DNA of 64,000 bases from Clostridium sp031626875. GTDB taxonomy: Bacteria > Bacillota > Clostridia > Clostridiales > Clostridiaceae. How positions within the stretch are numbered: position 1 is the stretch's first letter; each line of letters begins with the position of its first letter. Made by a program: the position numbers and the translations under genes. Under the pieces are notes generated by a model. It made no database searches, had not been told where the DNA came from, and saw only the letters and a program-made list of their open reading frames with translations. Positions 1-8,695 of the stretch are shown here, piece after piece. Location of the stretch: positions 12,440-76,439 of the forward strand of contig NZ_JANDMF010000027.1 of NCBI RefSeq assembly GCF_031626875.1, given 5' to 3'.

Positions 1-1415
1 TATTACTAATTGATCTGTAGCTTTTCCCCCAATAGTAACACCTTTATTTTCAGCACTAAAGGTTTTGTGTACTACTTTTTGTGATACTGCATCATATTCA
101 TCCCATCCATCACTTCTGCCAATTATCAATAACTTATCACTACTTATAAGATTATCAATAATTTCAGAACTTGACTTAGATCCTGAATTTTTAGTTACTC
201 CTTTTGATTTTAAAAATCCATTTTCATCTATGTAGTATTCCTTATCTGCAATTTGGTTAACTAGATTTAAAACAAAATCTCTATTTTCTTTTAATATCCA
301 TACTCCACTGCCTTCTGGAATTTTATTTTTTACTTTTAATATATTTTCATAAGTCAGCTCAGTATTCTTTTCTCCTAAAAGCCCTACTATAGCTGTATCA
401 AACATATCAAAGTTTTTAATTACCTCTTTGTCCTTATCATCTACAATCTCATCTTTTGATTCTTTCTTTTCTTCTTCCAAAGGAGGTTGTTCTTTGTTTT
501 GAATTTCTTCCTCTTTTGTATCTTTTTCTGTATCTTTTGTATTTACAATGTCTTTTTTAAGTTCTTCTGTAACTTTTTCTTTTACAGATTCAACATCTTT
601 TCCTTTTAGTACATGAACAAGCTCATCGATTAAAACTAATGACATTTCATTGTTTAGGTTATTATCACTTAGTATTACTAATTGATTATTTGCATTTTCT
701 TCAATATTAATTGCTTTTTTATCATTATCAAAAATTTTATAAACTACTTTTTTTGATTGTATGTCATATTCATTCCATCCATTACTTCTACCTATAATCA
801 GCTTCTTATTGCTGTTTATAAGGTTGTCTATAATTTCAGAACATGATCTAGAACCTGTATTTTTAGTTATTTCTCTAGATTTTAAAAATCCATTTTGATC
901 TATATAATATTCTTTATTGGCAATCTGGTTAATTAGATTTACAACAGCCTCTCTATTCTTTTCTAATACCCATATTCCATTACCATTTGGAATTTTATTT
1001 TTTACTTTTAATATATTTTCATAAGTTAGCTCAGAGTTTTCTTCTCCTAGAAGTCCTTCTATAGCAGTATCAAACATACTAAAGTTCTTAACTATATTTT
1101 TGTCCTTATCTTCAACAAGATTTTTATCTTTAACATTTAAAGTCTCATCTTTTGCTTTTTCCATTTCTTGAATTAAAGTTTTTGGTTTTTTTCAACTACT
1201 TTTTCTGATGGAGTTTCCTCTTTTTTAATATCATCAGTAACTTGTCCATCATAATGTAATACATTTCCTAAATCTAATTTTGGTCTAGTATTTTTTTCAG
1301 TTTTTAATAAAACTGCACCTTCTGCTATGTTTATAGGAATCACATTAATTATGAAAACTATAAACATAAGAATGGAAACAAGCCTAATCTTTGTACTTTT
1401 TTTAGTTTTTTCCAT
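1..1415 (-). pseudogene. Exported two-repeat protein, frameshifted, runs off the window
   Basis: The gene starts at 1415 behind a GGTGAGG ribosome site. It opens with a signal peptide or membrane segment (about residues 10-34). The frame stops at 1173, after 80 codons, next to a run of seven T on the plus strand (1186-1192). One extra base there would keep the frame open to the window edge. That extended product would carry two copies of a domain of about 150-170 residues (roughly 570-1110 and 1-435). The copies share blocks such as MFDTAI, ELTYENILKVKNKIP and SEIIDNLI, and are joined by an acidic Lys/Glu-rich linker. I do not recognise the domain. Pseudogene, phase-variable gene and sequencing error are all possible. 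Confidence 0.6.
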
Positions 1416-1589
1416 TTATTTCCTCACCCCGCTTTTTAGTATATATTCTCATTGGTTAGTAATATTAAATTATTTGTCGTTATCACTCCTTTTCTTGATT
1501 ATATTGTAAATACTTGCAGATTATATCATGGATTATAATGGTTATCAATATATATTTTGCATTATTGATTAATAATTTATAAAATTATC

Positions 1590-1622
1590 AAAAAAAAACA
1601 CTTATGAAATTACTCATAAGTG
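1590..1622 (-). terminator. Terminator of the cbiP-cobO-cbiC unit
   Basis: A nine-base stem (1599-1607 with 1614-1622) is followed on the minus strand by a run of at least eight T. It lies 60 bases past the cbiC stop. Confidence 0.85.
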
Positions 1623-1682
1623 CTTTTATTATTAAAGTTTACATTTGATAAAACATTTTTATACCTTAAATATTTCCTTTTC

Positions 1683-2324
1683 CTATTCCCTATCATCATT
1701 TATCATATATAAAAGTGCATTGCAGATAGCAGCTGCTACATTGCTTCCACCCTTTCTGCCTCTTGCTACTATAAAATCTACTCCTGATTCCATAATAAGT
1801 TCCTTTGATTGAACTACATTTACAAAACCAACTGGCACTCCTATTACAAGCTTTGGATTAATTTTACCTTCTTTAATAAGTTCATATAATCTTACAAGAG
1901 CCGTTGGAGCATTTCCAATTGCAAATATTAATTCCCTATCAATCTGTGATGCTTTATCCATACTAGCAGTTGCCCTAGTTGTTCCATTCTCTTTTGCTAT
2001 GGCAGCTACATCTTCATCAGACATAAAACAAAAAACTTCCCCACCATACTTTGCAAGTACTTTTTTATTTATTCCTGACTTAGCCATTTGAGTATCTGTA
2101 ACTATACATGCTCCATTTTTTATGGCTTCCATAGCCTTCTTAGCAGCATCTTCTGAAAATTTCAAGCTATCTATATATTCAAAATCAGCAGTTGTATGAA
2201 TGACTCTCTTTATAATTAATTCTTTATCTGGATCTAATTTTATGTCACCTAATTCTTCTGTTATAATTTCAAAACTTCTCTTTTCTATATCTCTTGGTAA
2301 TACATTTTCAAGTTCAATTTTCAT
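1683..2324 (-). CDS. cbiC: Cobalt-precorrin-8 methylmutase
   Basis: This enzyme moves the methyl group from C11 to C12 of cobalt-precorrin-8 to give cobyrinic acid. The block RVIHTTADFEY near residue 45 carries the family's catalytic histidine, and the C-terminal glycine-rich stretch ARGRKGGSNVAAA is typical. The length of about 213 residues is normal. I chose the ATG at 2324 over the in-frame ATG at 2330: the AGGAG site (2333-2337) sits eight bases from the former but only two from the latter. It is the last gene of the cbiP-cobO-cbiC unit and is followed by a strong terminator. Confidence 0.95.
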   Translation of the reverse strand: MKIELENVLPRDIEKRSFEIITEELGDIKLDPDKELIIKRVIHTTADFEYIDSLKFSEDAAKKAMEAIKNGACIVTDTQMAKSGINKKVLAKYGGEVFCFMSDEDVAAIAKENGTTRATASMDKASQIDRELIFAIGNAPTALVRLYELIKEGKINPKLVIGVPVGFVNVVQSKELIMESGVDFIVARGRKGGSNVAAAICNALLYMINDDRE

Positions 2325-2335
2325 ATTCATATCTC

Positions 2336-2860
2336 CTACATTTCTATTCCTTTTCTTGCAAAAATACCTTTGTCATAAGGATGTTTTATCTTTTGTATAT
2401 TTGATACATAATCTGCAAGTTCAATAAGTTTTTCATCTGGATTTCTACCTGTCATAACCACTTCAAGCTTTTCAGGTTTATTTTTCAAAAATTCTATTAA
2501 CTCATCTCTATCAACTAAGTTATAATTATAAGCAGCCATAATCTCATCTAAAACAAGCATATCATAATCTGATTCCTTACTTTTCTTTAAAACACTAGTT
2601 AATAAATTGCTATATACTTTTTTTGCCTCTACTTTTTGCTCATCAGTCATATTAAAGAAAAATCCAAAACTCTCTTCACAGGGTATTAAATCAATGTTTT
2701 CTATACTATTTAATATTTTTAACTCGCTTGAATCATTATTCTTTAAAAATTGTGTAAAGATAACCTTCATTCCATTACCTGCAGCCCTAACACTAAGACC
2801 AATTGATGTTGTAGTTTTTCCTTTACCTTCTCCACAGTAAATATGTACTAAGCCCCTCAT
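2336..2860 (-). CDS. cobO: Cob(I)alamin adenosyltransferase, CobO/BtuR type
   Basis: The enzyme transfers the adenosyl group of ATP to the reduced cobalt of corrinoids. It has the family's P-loop variant GEGKGKTTTS at residues 10-19 and the later block LDEIMAAYNY. Its 174 residues match the CobO family. The start overlaps the cbiP stop by four bases (ATGA), so the two are probably translationally coupled. cbiC follows within about 10 bases. Confidence 0.95.
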   Translation of the reverse strand: MRGLVHIYCGEGKGKTTTSIGLSVRAAGNGMKVIFTQFLKNNDSSELKILNSIENIDLIPCEESFGFFFNMTDEQKVEAKKVYSNLLTSVLKKSKESDYDMLVLDEIMAAYNYNLVDRDELIEFLKNKPEKLEVVMTGRNPDEKLIELADYVSNIQKIKHPYDKGIFARKGIEM

Positions 2861-4362
2861 ACTCCTGCCTCCAAAATCTCATATATTTTTTTCATATCTA
2901 AACTTTCTCTTAAGCCTTTTGCTAGCAAATCATATTGCTCTTCTTTATAATTTGCAAAATCAAAGGTTTTAATATTTTCATAATCTAAGCCTTTATTTTT
3001 GAAAAGGATAGATATTATCCCCTTAACAACTTCCTCTTCATCAAAAATTCCATGCACATATGTGCCATATACATTATTTAAAGCTACTCCATCTACCTTT
3101 ATTTTGCCTTCTATATCAGTAATCTCATTCATTGGAGCTGACTCATTTGATAATTCTGTTATTCCCATATGAATCTCATATCCTTGGAAATTAATATTTG
3201 TTAGTTCTTTTAATGGTCCATCTATATTTCTAAAACTTCCCTTTACTCTAGTTCTTGTTTTTTCTTTTTCAAAAGTAGTTTTAATAGGTAATAGTCCAAG
3301 TCCTTTTATACTTCCTCCAGATTCAACATGGTATGGATCAAGCAAGTTTTGTCCAAGCATCTGATATCCACCACAGACACCAAAAATTATTTTTCCTTTT
3401 GAAGCTTCTTTTAAGATGGCTGCTTCTACTCCTGATTGTCTCATCCACATTAAATCTTCCATTGTATTTTTAGTTCCTGGTACTATTATCATATCTGGAT
3501 TTTTAATGTCTTCTGCTTTATTTACATATCTTAAAGATACTCCTTCTATATTTTCTAGCATATTAAAATCTGTAAAGTTTGATATTCTAGGAAGTTTTAT
3601 TACTACTATATCAACAAGTCCTACACTTTTTCCTTTTGTAAATCTCTCTGATAAACTATCCTCATCTTCAATATCTACATGCATATAAGGTGTAACCCCT
3701 ACTACTGAAATTTTACTCATATCTTCAAGCATTTCAATACCTGGGTCTAATATGGTTTTATCCCCTCTAAACTTATTAATTATAGTTCCCTTAATCATAG
3801 ATTTTTCATCATCTTCAAGGAGCATTATAGTTCCAATAAGTTGAGCAAATACTCCACCTCTATCTATATCTCCTACTAATAAAACTGGGGATTCTGCAAG
3901 CTTTGCCATTCCCATATTTACAATATCATTCTCTTTCAAATTTATTTCTGCTGGGCTTCCAGCTCCTTCTATAACTATAATGTCATATTTTTTTGCTAAT
4001 GCATTATAGGCTTTCATTACTTCTGGTACAAGACTTTTCTTATACTTAAAGTAATCTCTAGCATTCATATTCCCTAGAACTTCTCCATTCACTATTACTT
4101 GTGATCCTATATCATTTGTTGGCTTTAGTAAAATAGGATTCATTAAAACAGATGGTTTAATTTTTGCTGCTTCTGCTTGCACAACTTGAGCCCTTCCCAT
4201 TTCTAAACCCTCTTCTGTTATATAAGAGTTTAAAGCCATGTTTTGTGATTTAAATGGTGCTACTTTGTATCCATCCTCTTTAAAAATCCTACATAGTCCT
4301 GCAACTACTAGGCTTTTACCTACATTAGACATAGTTCCTTGTATCATAATAGACTTTACCAT
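2857..4362 (-). CDS. cbiP: Cobyric acid synthase (glutamine-hydrolysing)
   Basis: CbiP amidates four side chains (b, d, e, g) of adenosylcobyrinic a,c-diamide, using glutamine and ATP. The N-terminal dethiobiotin-synthetase-like domain opens with QGTMSNVGKS. The C-terminal glutaminase domain has the nucleophile block FGVCGGYQML and the histidine block GTYVHGIFD. Its 501 residues are the usual length. It is the first gene of a three-gene unit (cbiP-cobO-cbiC) and has its own hairpin leader rather than following directly on cbiB. Confidence 0.96.
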   Translation of the reverse strand: MVKSIMIQGTMSNVGKSLVVAGLCRIFKEDGYKVAPFKSQNMALNSYITEEGLEMGRAQVVQAEAAKIKPSVLMNPILLKPTNDIGSQVIVNGEVLGNMNARDYFKYKKSLVPEVMKAYNALAKKYDIIVIEGAGSPAEINLKENDIVNMGMAKLAESPVLLVGDIDRGGVFAQLIGTIMLLEDDEKSMIKGTIINKFRGDKTILDPGIEMLEDMSKISVVGVTPYMHVDIEDEDSLSERFTKGKSVGLVDIVVIKLPRISNFTDFNMLENIEGVSLRYVNKAEDIKNPDMIIVPGTKNTMEDLMWMRQSGVEAAILKEASKGKIIFGVCGGYQMLGQNLLDPYHVESGGSIKGLGLLPIKTTFEKEKTRTRVKGSFRNIDGPLKELTNINFQGYEIHMGITELSNESAPMNEITDIEGKIKVDGVALNNVYGTYVHGIFDEEEVVKGIISILFKNKGLDYENIKTFDFANYKEEQYDLLAKGLRESLDMKKIYEILEAGV

Positions 4363-4365
4363 ATA

Positions 4366-4435
4366 TTATCCTTAATGAGAGTACATTTTATAGATATAAA
4401 ACTCTCACTAAATTCACCACCTTTCGCTTAATTTA
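4366..4435 (-). promoter_or_regulatory. Hairpin leader of cbiP (copy 1 of 3)
   Basis: On the minus strand a TATAAAG-like -10 is followed by AAAGGTGGTGAA, then TTTAGTGAGAGTTT, and about 18 bases later ACTCTCATT just before the cbiP start. AGTGAGAGT and ACTCTCATT pair as a stem. The same order of elements precedes cobS, and a looser version precedes the short cobU-like gene. A strong ribosome-like site followed by GTG also allows a tiny leader ORF (MRVLYL). The function is unknown. Confidence 0.6.
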
Positions 4436-4448
4436 CTTTATAACAATA

Positions 4449-4781
4449 TTACGATTTACGACTTATTAATAAAAAATCTTGTTTTAAATCAAAAATTATA
4501 GGCGAGCCTTTTTCTTCAGGATTCCACCCTTTATTTATGGCTTGAGAAATTATTACTTCTGCATCCTTAGGTTTAATAATCTTCAAATTCAATTCTTTAA
4601 CACATGGGAAACTTCTCCAAAGCTTATTAATATCAGAATCTATATAAACTTCTAATCTTCTTCCTTTAAAATCATCTTGTTCAGCAACAAAAACTATATA
4701 TCCATCATCAGGTGAAATTGTCCACCTATAAGTTTTATTTCCTATAACTATCTTTCTAGAGTTTTTATTTGGTATAGTCAT
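4449..4781 (-). CDS. Hypothetical protein, 110 residues
   Basis: I do not recognise the family. It is small, soluble and basic at the start, with no signal peptide or membrane segment. It has beta-rich stretches such as GNKTYRWTISPDDGYIVFVAEQ and a conserved-looking KGWNPEEKGSP block. It sits ten bases downstream of a methyltransferase gene on the same strand, so the two are probably co-transcribed. Nothing ties it to cobalamin synthesis except position. Confidence 0.7.
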   Translation of the reverse strand: MTIPNKNSRKIVIGNKTYRWTISPDDGYIVFVAEQDDFKGRRLEVYIDSDINKLWRSFPCVKELNLKIIKPKDAEVIISQAINKGWNPEEKGSPIIFDLKQDFLLISRKS

Positions 4782-4790
4782 ATATTCCCT

Positions 4791-5555
4791 CTAATCTCTA
4801 TAAATAATTTTAATTTTCTTAGCTCTTATAAATAAGAACTGTGGTCTTTTTGTTAATTTATCATATGTAGCTTGATTATTAATTTTAAATTCTTCTGTTG
4901 GCATTGGTTCTAACAACTTCTCTATTACAAAACCTGAACCAGTTACTGCTTCAATAATATTACTTAATGGTCTTCTGTAAAATTGTACTTTTACTTTTCC
5001 ATTAGTAGTATTCCATTCATCTTCTAATAATTCTGTAAGAAAATAATTTTCTCTATTAAATACTGTAAAATCCATAAAAGGATGATGAACAGAAAAAATA
5101 AGTTGTCCCCCATCTTTTAGGATTCTGTGAAATTCACCCATTGCTATATCCCAACTTTTTAGATAATGAAGTGTTAATAATGATACTATAATATCTATGG
5201 ATTTATCCTCAATAAAGTCTAATGTATTATTCAAATCCGCTCTTATGATCTCAGCTTTGTTTCCTACTCTTTTTTTAGTCATTTCTATCATATTTTCACT
5301 AAAATCTATTGAGATTACTTGTGCTCCATTATCTAATAACCATTTGGTATACCATCCAGCTGCACAACCTGCATCTAATACTCTTTTGCCTTTCACATCT
5401 GGAAGTAATGACAAAGTTCCTGGCCTTTCATAAAATGCGTTATGAGGCTTTGTATCCACATCATTAAAATAATACTCTGCCATTTCATCATAAGAATCAA
5501 GTGAAACTGAATCCTTATTTATAATCTGTTCTTGATTTGAAAAATTGCTCATCAT
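4791..5555 (-). CDS. Class I SAM-dependent methyltransferase
   Basis: This is a Rossmann-fold methyltransferase of the UbiE/type-11 kind. The SAM-binding motif VLDAGCAAGW lies at about residues 59-68, the acidic motif II is IISIDFSENMIEM, and motif IV is IDIIVSLLTLHYL. The 254 residues and the ending of the fold resemble small-molecule methyltransferases. The substrate cannot be read from sequence. It lies between the cbiB and cbiP units and need not act on corrinoids, because all the ring methyltransferases are present elsewhere in the cluster. Confidence 0.85.
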   Translation of the reverse strand: MMSNFSNQEQIINKDSVSLDSYDEMAEYYFNDVDTKPHNAFYERPGTLSLLPDVKGKRVLDAGCAAGWYTKWLLDNGAQVISIDFSENMIEMTKKRVGNKAEIIRADLNNTLDFIEDKSIDIIVSLLTLHYLKSWDIAMGEFHRILKDGGQLIFSVHHPFMDFTVFNRENYFLTELLEDEWNTTNGKVKVQFYRRPLSNIIEAVTGSGFVIEKLLEPMPTEEFKINNQATYDKLTKRPQFLFIRAKKIKIIYRD

Positions 5556-5610
5556 AATCCCCCCATTAATCTAACTATTCCCTTAACCTTTTATTCCTGT
5601 AATATTATAC

Positions 5611-6117
5611 TCATAATAAAAACTTATCATCTTGTATAATTTCCTTAACTGTTTCTTCTACGTTTAATAATGTTGTATCAAGATAGTATTTTTTACTATA
5701 GTCCATTGCTTTAAACTCATTCAATAATAGAACAGACCGTTCACCCATCTGACAATCTAACGGACGCATTTTATCACGTTTTATAATAGTTTCTTCATCA
5801 ACCACTAAAATGCTTAATTTTATTTTTGTATTTCTAATTTTATTTCTTAAGTACTCCACATCTTCAGGCGTACATATATAATTAAAGACCACATCATATC
5901 CTCTATTAAGAAAATTCTTAATTATGTCTGTGCAATTTTCCCAAAACACTTCTAAATGATTGCCTTCAAGCCATGGTTTTACATAGCCTCCACACACTAA
6001 GTGATAGATATCATCACCTTCTATTAATGCTGACTTTTCCTTTTTTTCTGCTAGAACTTTAGAAATTGTTGATTTTCCCACCCCTGGAGGCCCAGTAATG
6101 ATATATAAACAACTCAT
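5611..6117 (-). CDS. P-loop nucleoside/small-molecule kinase-like protein
   Basis: The 168-residue protein opens with a Walker A motif GPPGVGKST (residues 9-17). It has the shikimate or gluconate kinase type of fold, with a DD pair at ALIEGDDIYH and an arginine-rich lid block KRDKMRPLDCQMGER. It has no signal peptide. The substrate is unknown. It follows cbiB on the same strand after about 65 bases and precedes the methyltransferase unit; a link to cobalamin is not shown. Confidence 0.75.
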   Translation of the reverse strand: MSCLYIITGPPGVGKSTISKVLAEKKEKSALIEGDDIYHLVCGGYVKPWLEGNHLEVFWENCTDIIKNFLNRGYDVVFNYICTPEDVEYLRNKIRNTKIKLSILVVDEETIIKRDKMRPLDCQMGERSVLLLNEFKAMDYSKKYYLDTTLLNVEETVKEIIQDDKFLL

Positions 6118-6181
6118 TTATTTTCTCCTTCTATTTATAATTTTTCATAGGAGTTTCCTTAATAGAATTCATCTTTTCCCC

Positions 6182-7156
6182 CTATTTAAGTACTAAATAA
6201 ATAACCATAAGTTTGATAATTGAAAATAAAACAACTCCCATTGTTGATGTTATATATAACAATCTATTTGTTATTTTTATATCATCATACCTAATTTCCC
6301 TTATACAGTCCCCAATAGTCTTCTTCTTATAAAGTTCCCCAAAATAGTAAGCATCCCCAGCAAGTTGTACCTCTAATGCTCCTGCACAAACTGCTTCTGT
6401 TTGAGCTGAATTGGGACTTGCATGATTAAATCTATCTCTTTTAAAAATTCTATACGCATTTTTACTGTTTAGTTTCATAAATAAAGATGAAACTATCATT
6501 AAGTAGGCTGAAACCCTTGAAGGAATAAAATTTAAAACATCATCTAACTTCGCAGCTACTCTTCCAAAGTAAAGATATTTATCATTTTTATATCCAACCA
6601 TTGAATCCATAGTATTTGCAGCTTTATAAAATACTCCAAGAGAACCTCCCCCTATTACCATAAATAGCATGGGAGCAATAATTCCATCTGAAATATTTTC
6701 AGCAATTGTCTCTACTGTAGCTTTAGTTACTCCTTCATTGCTCAAACTTTCAGTATCTCTTCCAACTATCATAGAAACCTTCTTCCTAGCCTCCACTAAG
6801 TCATCTTTTTCTAATTCTTTATAAACTTTCATACTTTCATCTTTTAAAGATTTTGTTGCTAAAAGCTGATAACAAATTAGACTTTCTATAAATAACTTAA
6901 AATAAATATTTATCTTTCCTGCTAAATATAAAATAAAAATAGAGATGCCAGTAGATATGGATAGTACAAATAAAACTAAAAATACTCCTCCTATAAGCTC
7001 ACCTTCTCTATTCTTAGGAAATATTCTCCTTAATATTTTTTCTATTATACTTATTAAATTTCCTATTGCTCTAACAATATGTGGCATCCAAATTGGGTCT
7101 CCAAAAAGCAAGTCTAATATAAACCCTATTATTAATGCAACTAATGATAATAACAT
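6182..7156 (-). CDS. cbiB: Adenosylcobinamide-phosphate synthase
   Basis: CbiB is the integral membrane enzyme that attaches aminopropanol (or its phosphate) to adenosylcobyric acid. The typical N-terminal block DLLFGDPIWMPHIVRAIG is present, followed by several membrane segments. The conserved ETIAENISDGIIAPM and RFNHASPNSAQTEAVCAGAL blocks are also there. Its 324 residues are normal. It follows cobC after 15 bases. The threonine-phosphate decarboxylase CobD that supplies its co-substrate is not in this window. Confidence 0.95.
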   Translation of the reverse strand: MLLSLVALIIGFILDLLFGDPIWMPHIVRAIGNLISIIEKILRRIFPKNREGELIGGVFLVLFVLSISTGISIFILYLAGKINIYFKLFIESLICYQLLATKSLKDESMKVYKELEKDDLVEARKKVSMIVGRDTESLSNEGVTKATVETIAENISDGIIAPMLFMVIGGGSLGVFYKAANTMDSMVGYKNDKYLYFGRVAAKLDDVLNFIPSRVSAYLMIVSSLFMKLNSKNAYRIFKRDRFNHASPNSAQTEAVCAGALEVQLAGDAYYFGELYKKKTIGDCIREIRYDDIKITNRLLYITSTMGVVLFSIIKLMVIYLVLK

Positions 7157-7171
7157 AAATCTTCTCCCATT

Positions 7172-7762
7172 CTAAATTTCAGATACAACCTTAACTTTTT
7201 TCTCTCCACTTATCCACAATTCTTCATTAATTTCTATAAGATATCCACAACAATTTTCCACCTGCCAGTTATAAAAATCTTTATGAGGATAAGAATACTT
7301 TTCTAAAATAGCCATAATAGTTCCACCATGAACAACCATTGCAGCCAAATTAAACTTTGACTCAGTAATATTATCCACAACTTCATCAAAAGCTCTTACA
7401 CATCTTAGTTTAAAGGTTTCATGTTTTTCTCCTTTTGGAAAAGCTATTGTTCCATTACTATCAATCCATTTTTGATAGTATATATCATCTTTTAAATCTT
7501 CATAATTCTTATTTTCAAAATCACCAAAATCACATTCACTTAAATCATCATATATAATTGAATTCATATCTTTGTAGATTAACTTTGAAGTTTCTACACA
7601 TCTTTTCATAGGACTTGAATAAACAACTTGAACCGCTGGAAACTCCTTAGATTTTATTATCTCTATTCCTTCTAGTGATAATTCTTCATCTGTTTTACCT
7701 ATATATCTTTTATATAAATTCCCCTGTGTTTTTGAGTGACGAATCAATATAATTTTAATCAT
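7172..7762 (-). CDS. cobC: Histidine phosphatase, probable alpha-ribazole-5'-phosphate phosphatase
   Basis: The protein belongs to the histidine phosphatase superfamily. The phospho-accepting motif is IRHSKTQGN near residue 8 (RHS instead of the usual RHG), and the second histidine is in AAMVVHGGT. Family members in cob operons remove the phosphate from alpha-ribazole phosphate or from cobalamin phosphate. Its start overlaps the end of the upstream cobU-like gene by eight bases, and cbiB follows 15 bases later. This context supports the CobC role. Confidence 0.85.
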   Translation of the reverse strand: MIKIILIRHSKTQGNLYKRYIGKTDEELSLEGIEIIKSKEFPAVQVVYSSPMKRCVETSKLIYKDMNSIIYDDLSECDFGDFENKNYEDLKDDIYYQKWIDSNGTIAFPKGEKHETFKLRCVRAFDEVVDNITESKFNLAAMVVHGGTIMAILEKYSYPHKDFYNWQVENCCGYLIEINEELWISGEKKVKVVSEI

Positions 7763-8159
7763 TTCTATCTTCCTTAATAATATTTCCTATTCCACAAACT
7801 ACTCTATGTACTTCTTTTGCCTCTTTAGCAACTTCACAGCATATTCTGCCTGTAACCTCTCTATATTCCCTATCAAATTTTTCAATAGGGACAATTCCAT
7901 ATCCTATTTCATTAGATATTATGACAACTTCAGGATTATCTTTAATAATATCTCTAACTATACCTTTAATATATTCTATATCCTTTTTCTCACCTAAAAG
8001 TCTTCTAATGAATAAATGAAAATTATAAATAATAGGTTTTGAAAAAAACTTTTCTAGATCATCCTTTGAACCATCTGCTATGTTGCTTTCATCATACCCA
8101 GTCAAATCTAAAGCATATTGTAATTTTCCTTGAAATTTACCACCAATAATAAAAATCAT
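7755..8159 (-). CDS. Short CobU-like protein lacking the P-loop
   Basis: At 134 residues this is shorter than the usual 170-190 of CobU. The C-terminal half has the CobU signature SNEIGYGIVP and GRICCEVAKEA. The N-terminus reads GGKFQGKLQYA in place of the GxxxSGKS nucleotide loop, and I see no equivalent of the guanylylated histidine region. A second, complete-looking CobU is encoded at 10193-10720. This copy may therefore be a non-catalytic paralogue, or may have another role. It starts the unit that continues into cobC and cbiB and carries a hairpin leader. Confidence 0.75.
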   Translation of the reverse strand: MIFIIGGKFQGKLQYALDLTGYDESNIADGSKDDLEKFFSKPIIYNFHLFIRRLLGEKKDIEYIKGIVRDIIKDNPEVVIISNEIGYGIVPIEKFDREYREVTGRICCEVAKEAKEVHRVVCGIGNIIKEDRND

Positions 8160-8161
8160 TA

Positions 8162-8230
8162 TTTATTTTCAATGAGAGACTGTACTCCCTCACCAAAACT
8201 CCCTTCTCTTTATACTATTTTTTTCATATA
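8162..8230 (-). promoter_or_regulatory. Hairpin leader of the short cobU-like gene (copy 3 of 3, divergent)
   Basis: On the minus strand a TATAAAG is followed by AGAAGGGAGTTTTGGTGAGGGAGT, and then GTCTCTCATTG shortly before the ATG. The stem between GGTGAGGGA and TCTCTCATT resembles the leaders of cbiP and cobS but is looser. A GTG in good distance from the purine-rich site could again start a leader peptide that overlaps the gene start. Confidence 0.45.
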
Positions 8231-8353
8231 ACATATTATTCACTTTATTAAAATTCACCATATTTTAATATTGTAAAATAAAAGTCTTATTATATTAATG
8301 AATGTATATTTTTATCAAAACTTCACAAAATATTGGACAGAGAGGTGTATAAA

Positions 8354-8665
8354 ATGAAGTTAAGAATATTTATAATAGTTTTTTTAATATCTACATTTGC
8401 TTTTACTGAAAGTCCAAAAGCAATTTTTGTATCAAATACCTATAAACAAGGTATCTATAACATTTCTGAATCCAAAGAATTTTTGGCTACTGCTAAACTT
8501 ATAAAAAACCCTCCTACAACCTTTATAATAATTGATTCAAATGGTAATCAAAAATATTTCAAAAAGTTTGATAATTTTGAGGAAACTATAAATCTAGGTT
8601 ATATTAGGGATGGAGATCTTATCATAGTAGCTGGTAATGGAGAAATAGCTGTAAGTAGGTCATAA
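8354..8665 (+). CDS. Small exported or membrane-anchored hypothetical protein
   Basis: About 103 residues. I chose the ATG at 8354 because AGAGAGGTG (8339-8347) lies at the right distance; the in-frame TTG at 8333 lies upstream of that site. The first 20 residues (MKLRIFIIVFLISTFAFTES) form a signal peptide or membrane anchor. The rest is mostly beta-strand-like with no motif I know. It is the only plus-strand gene inside the 18-kb cobalamin region and converges with cobS on a shared palindrome. Confidence 0.7.
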   Translation: MKLRIFIIVFLISTFAFTESPKAIFVSNTYKQGIYNISESKEFLATAKLIKNPPTTFIIIDSNGNQKYFKKFDNFEETINLGYIRDGDLIIVAGNGEIAVSRS

Positions 8666-8674
8666 TATTACATT

Positions 8675-8694
8675 GAATAATATACATATTATTC
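8675..8694. terminator. Convergent palindrome between the small exported gene and cobS
   Basis: A perfect nine-base inverted repeat (GAATAATAT/ATATTATTC, loop of two) is followed by CTTT on the plus strand. It sits between two converging stops at 8665 and 8696 and could end transcription from either side, weakly. Confidence 0.45.
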
Positions 8695-8695
8695 T

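Noticed and set aside
1327..1509. 60-codon hydrophobic plus-strand ORF
   Set aside because: It lies opposite the signal peptide of the minus-strand repeat protein and is a shadow of it.
6130..6175. 13-residue ORF (MNSIKETPMKNYK) between cbiB and the kinase gene
   Set aside because: Purine-rich spacing upstream is probably the normal AT/AG-rich spacer; nothing else supports it.
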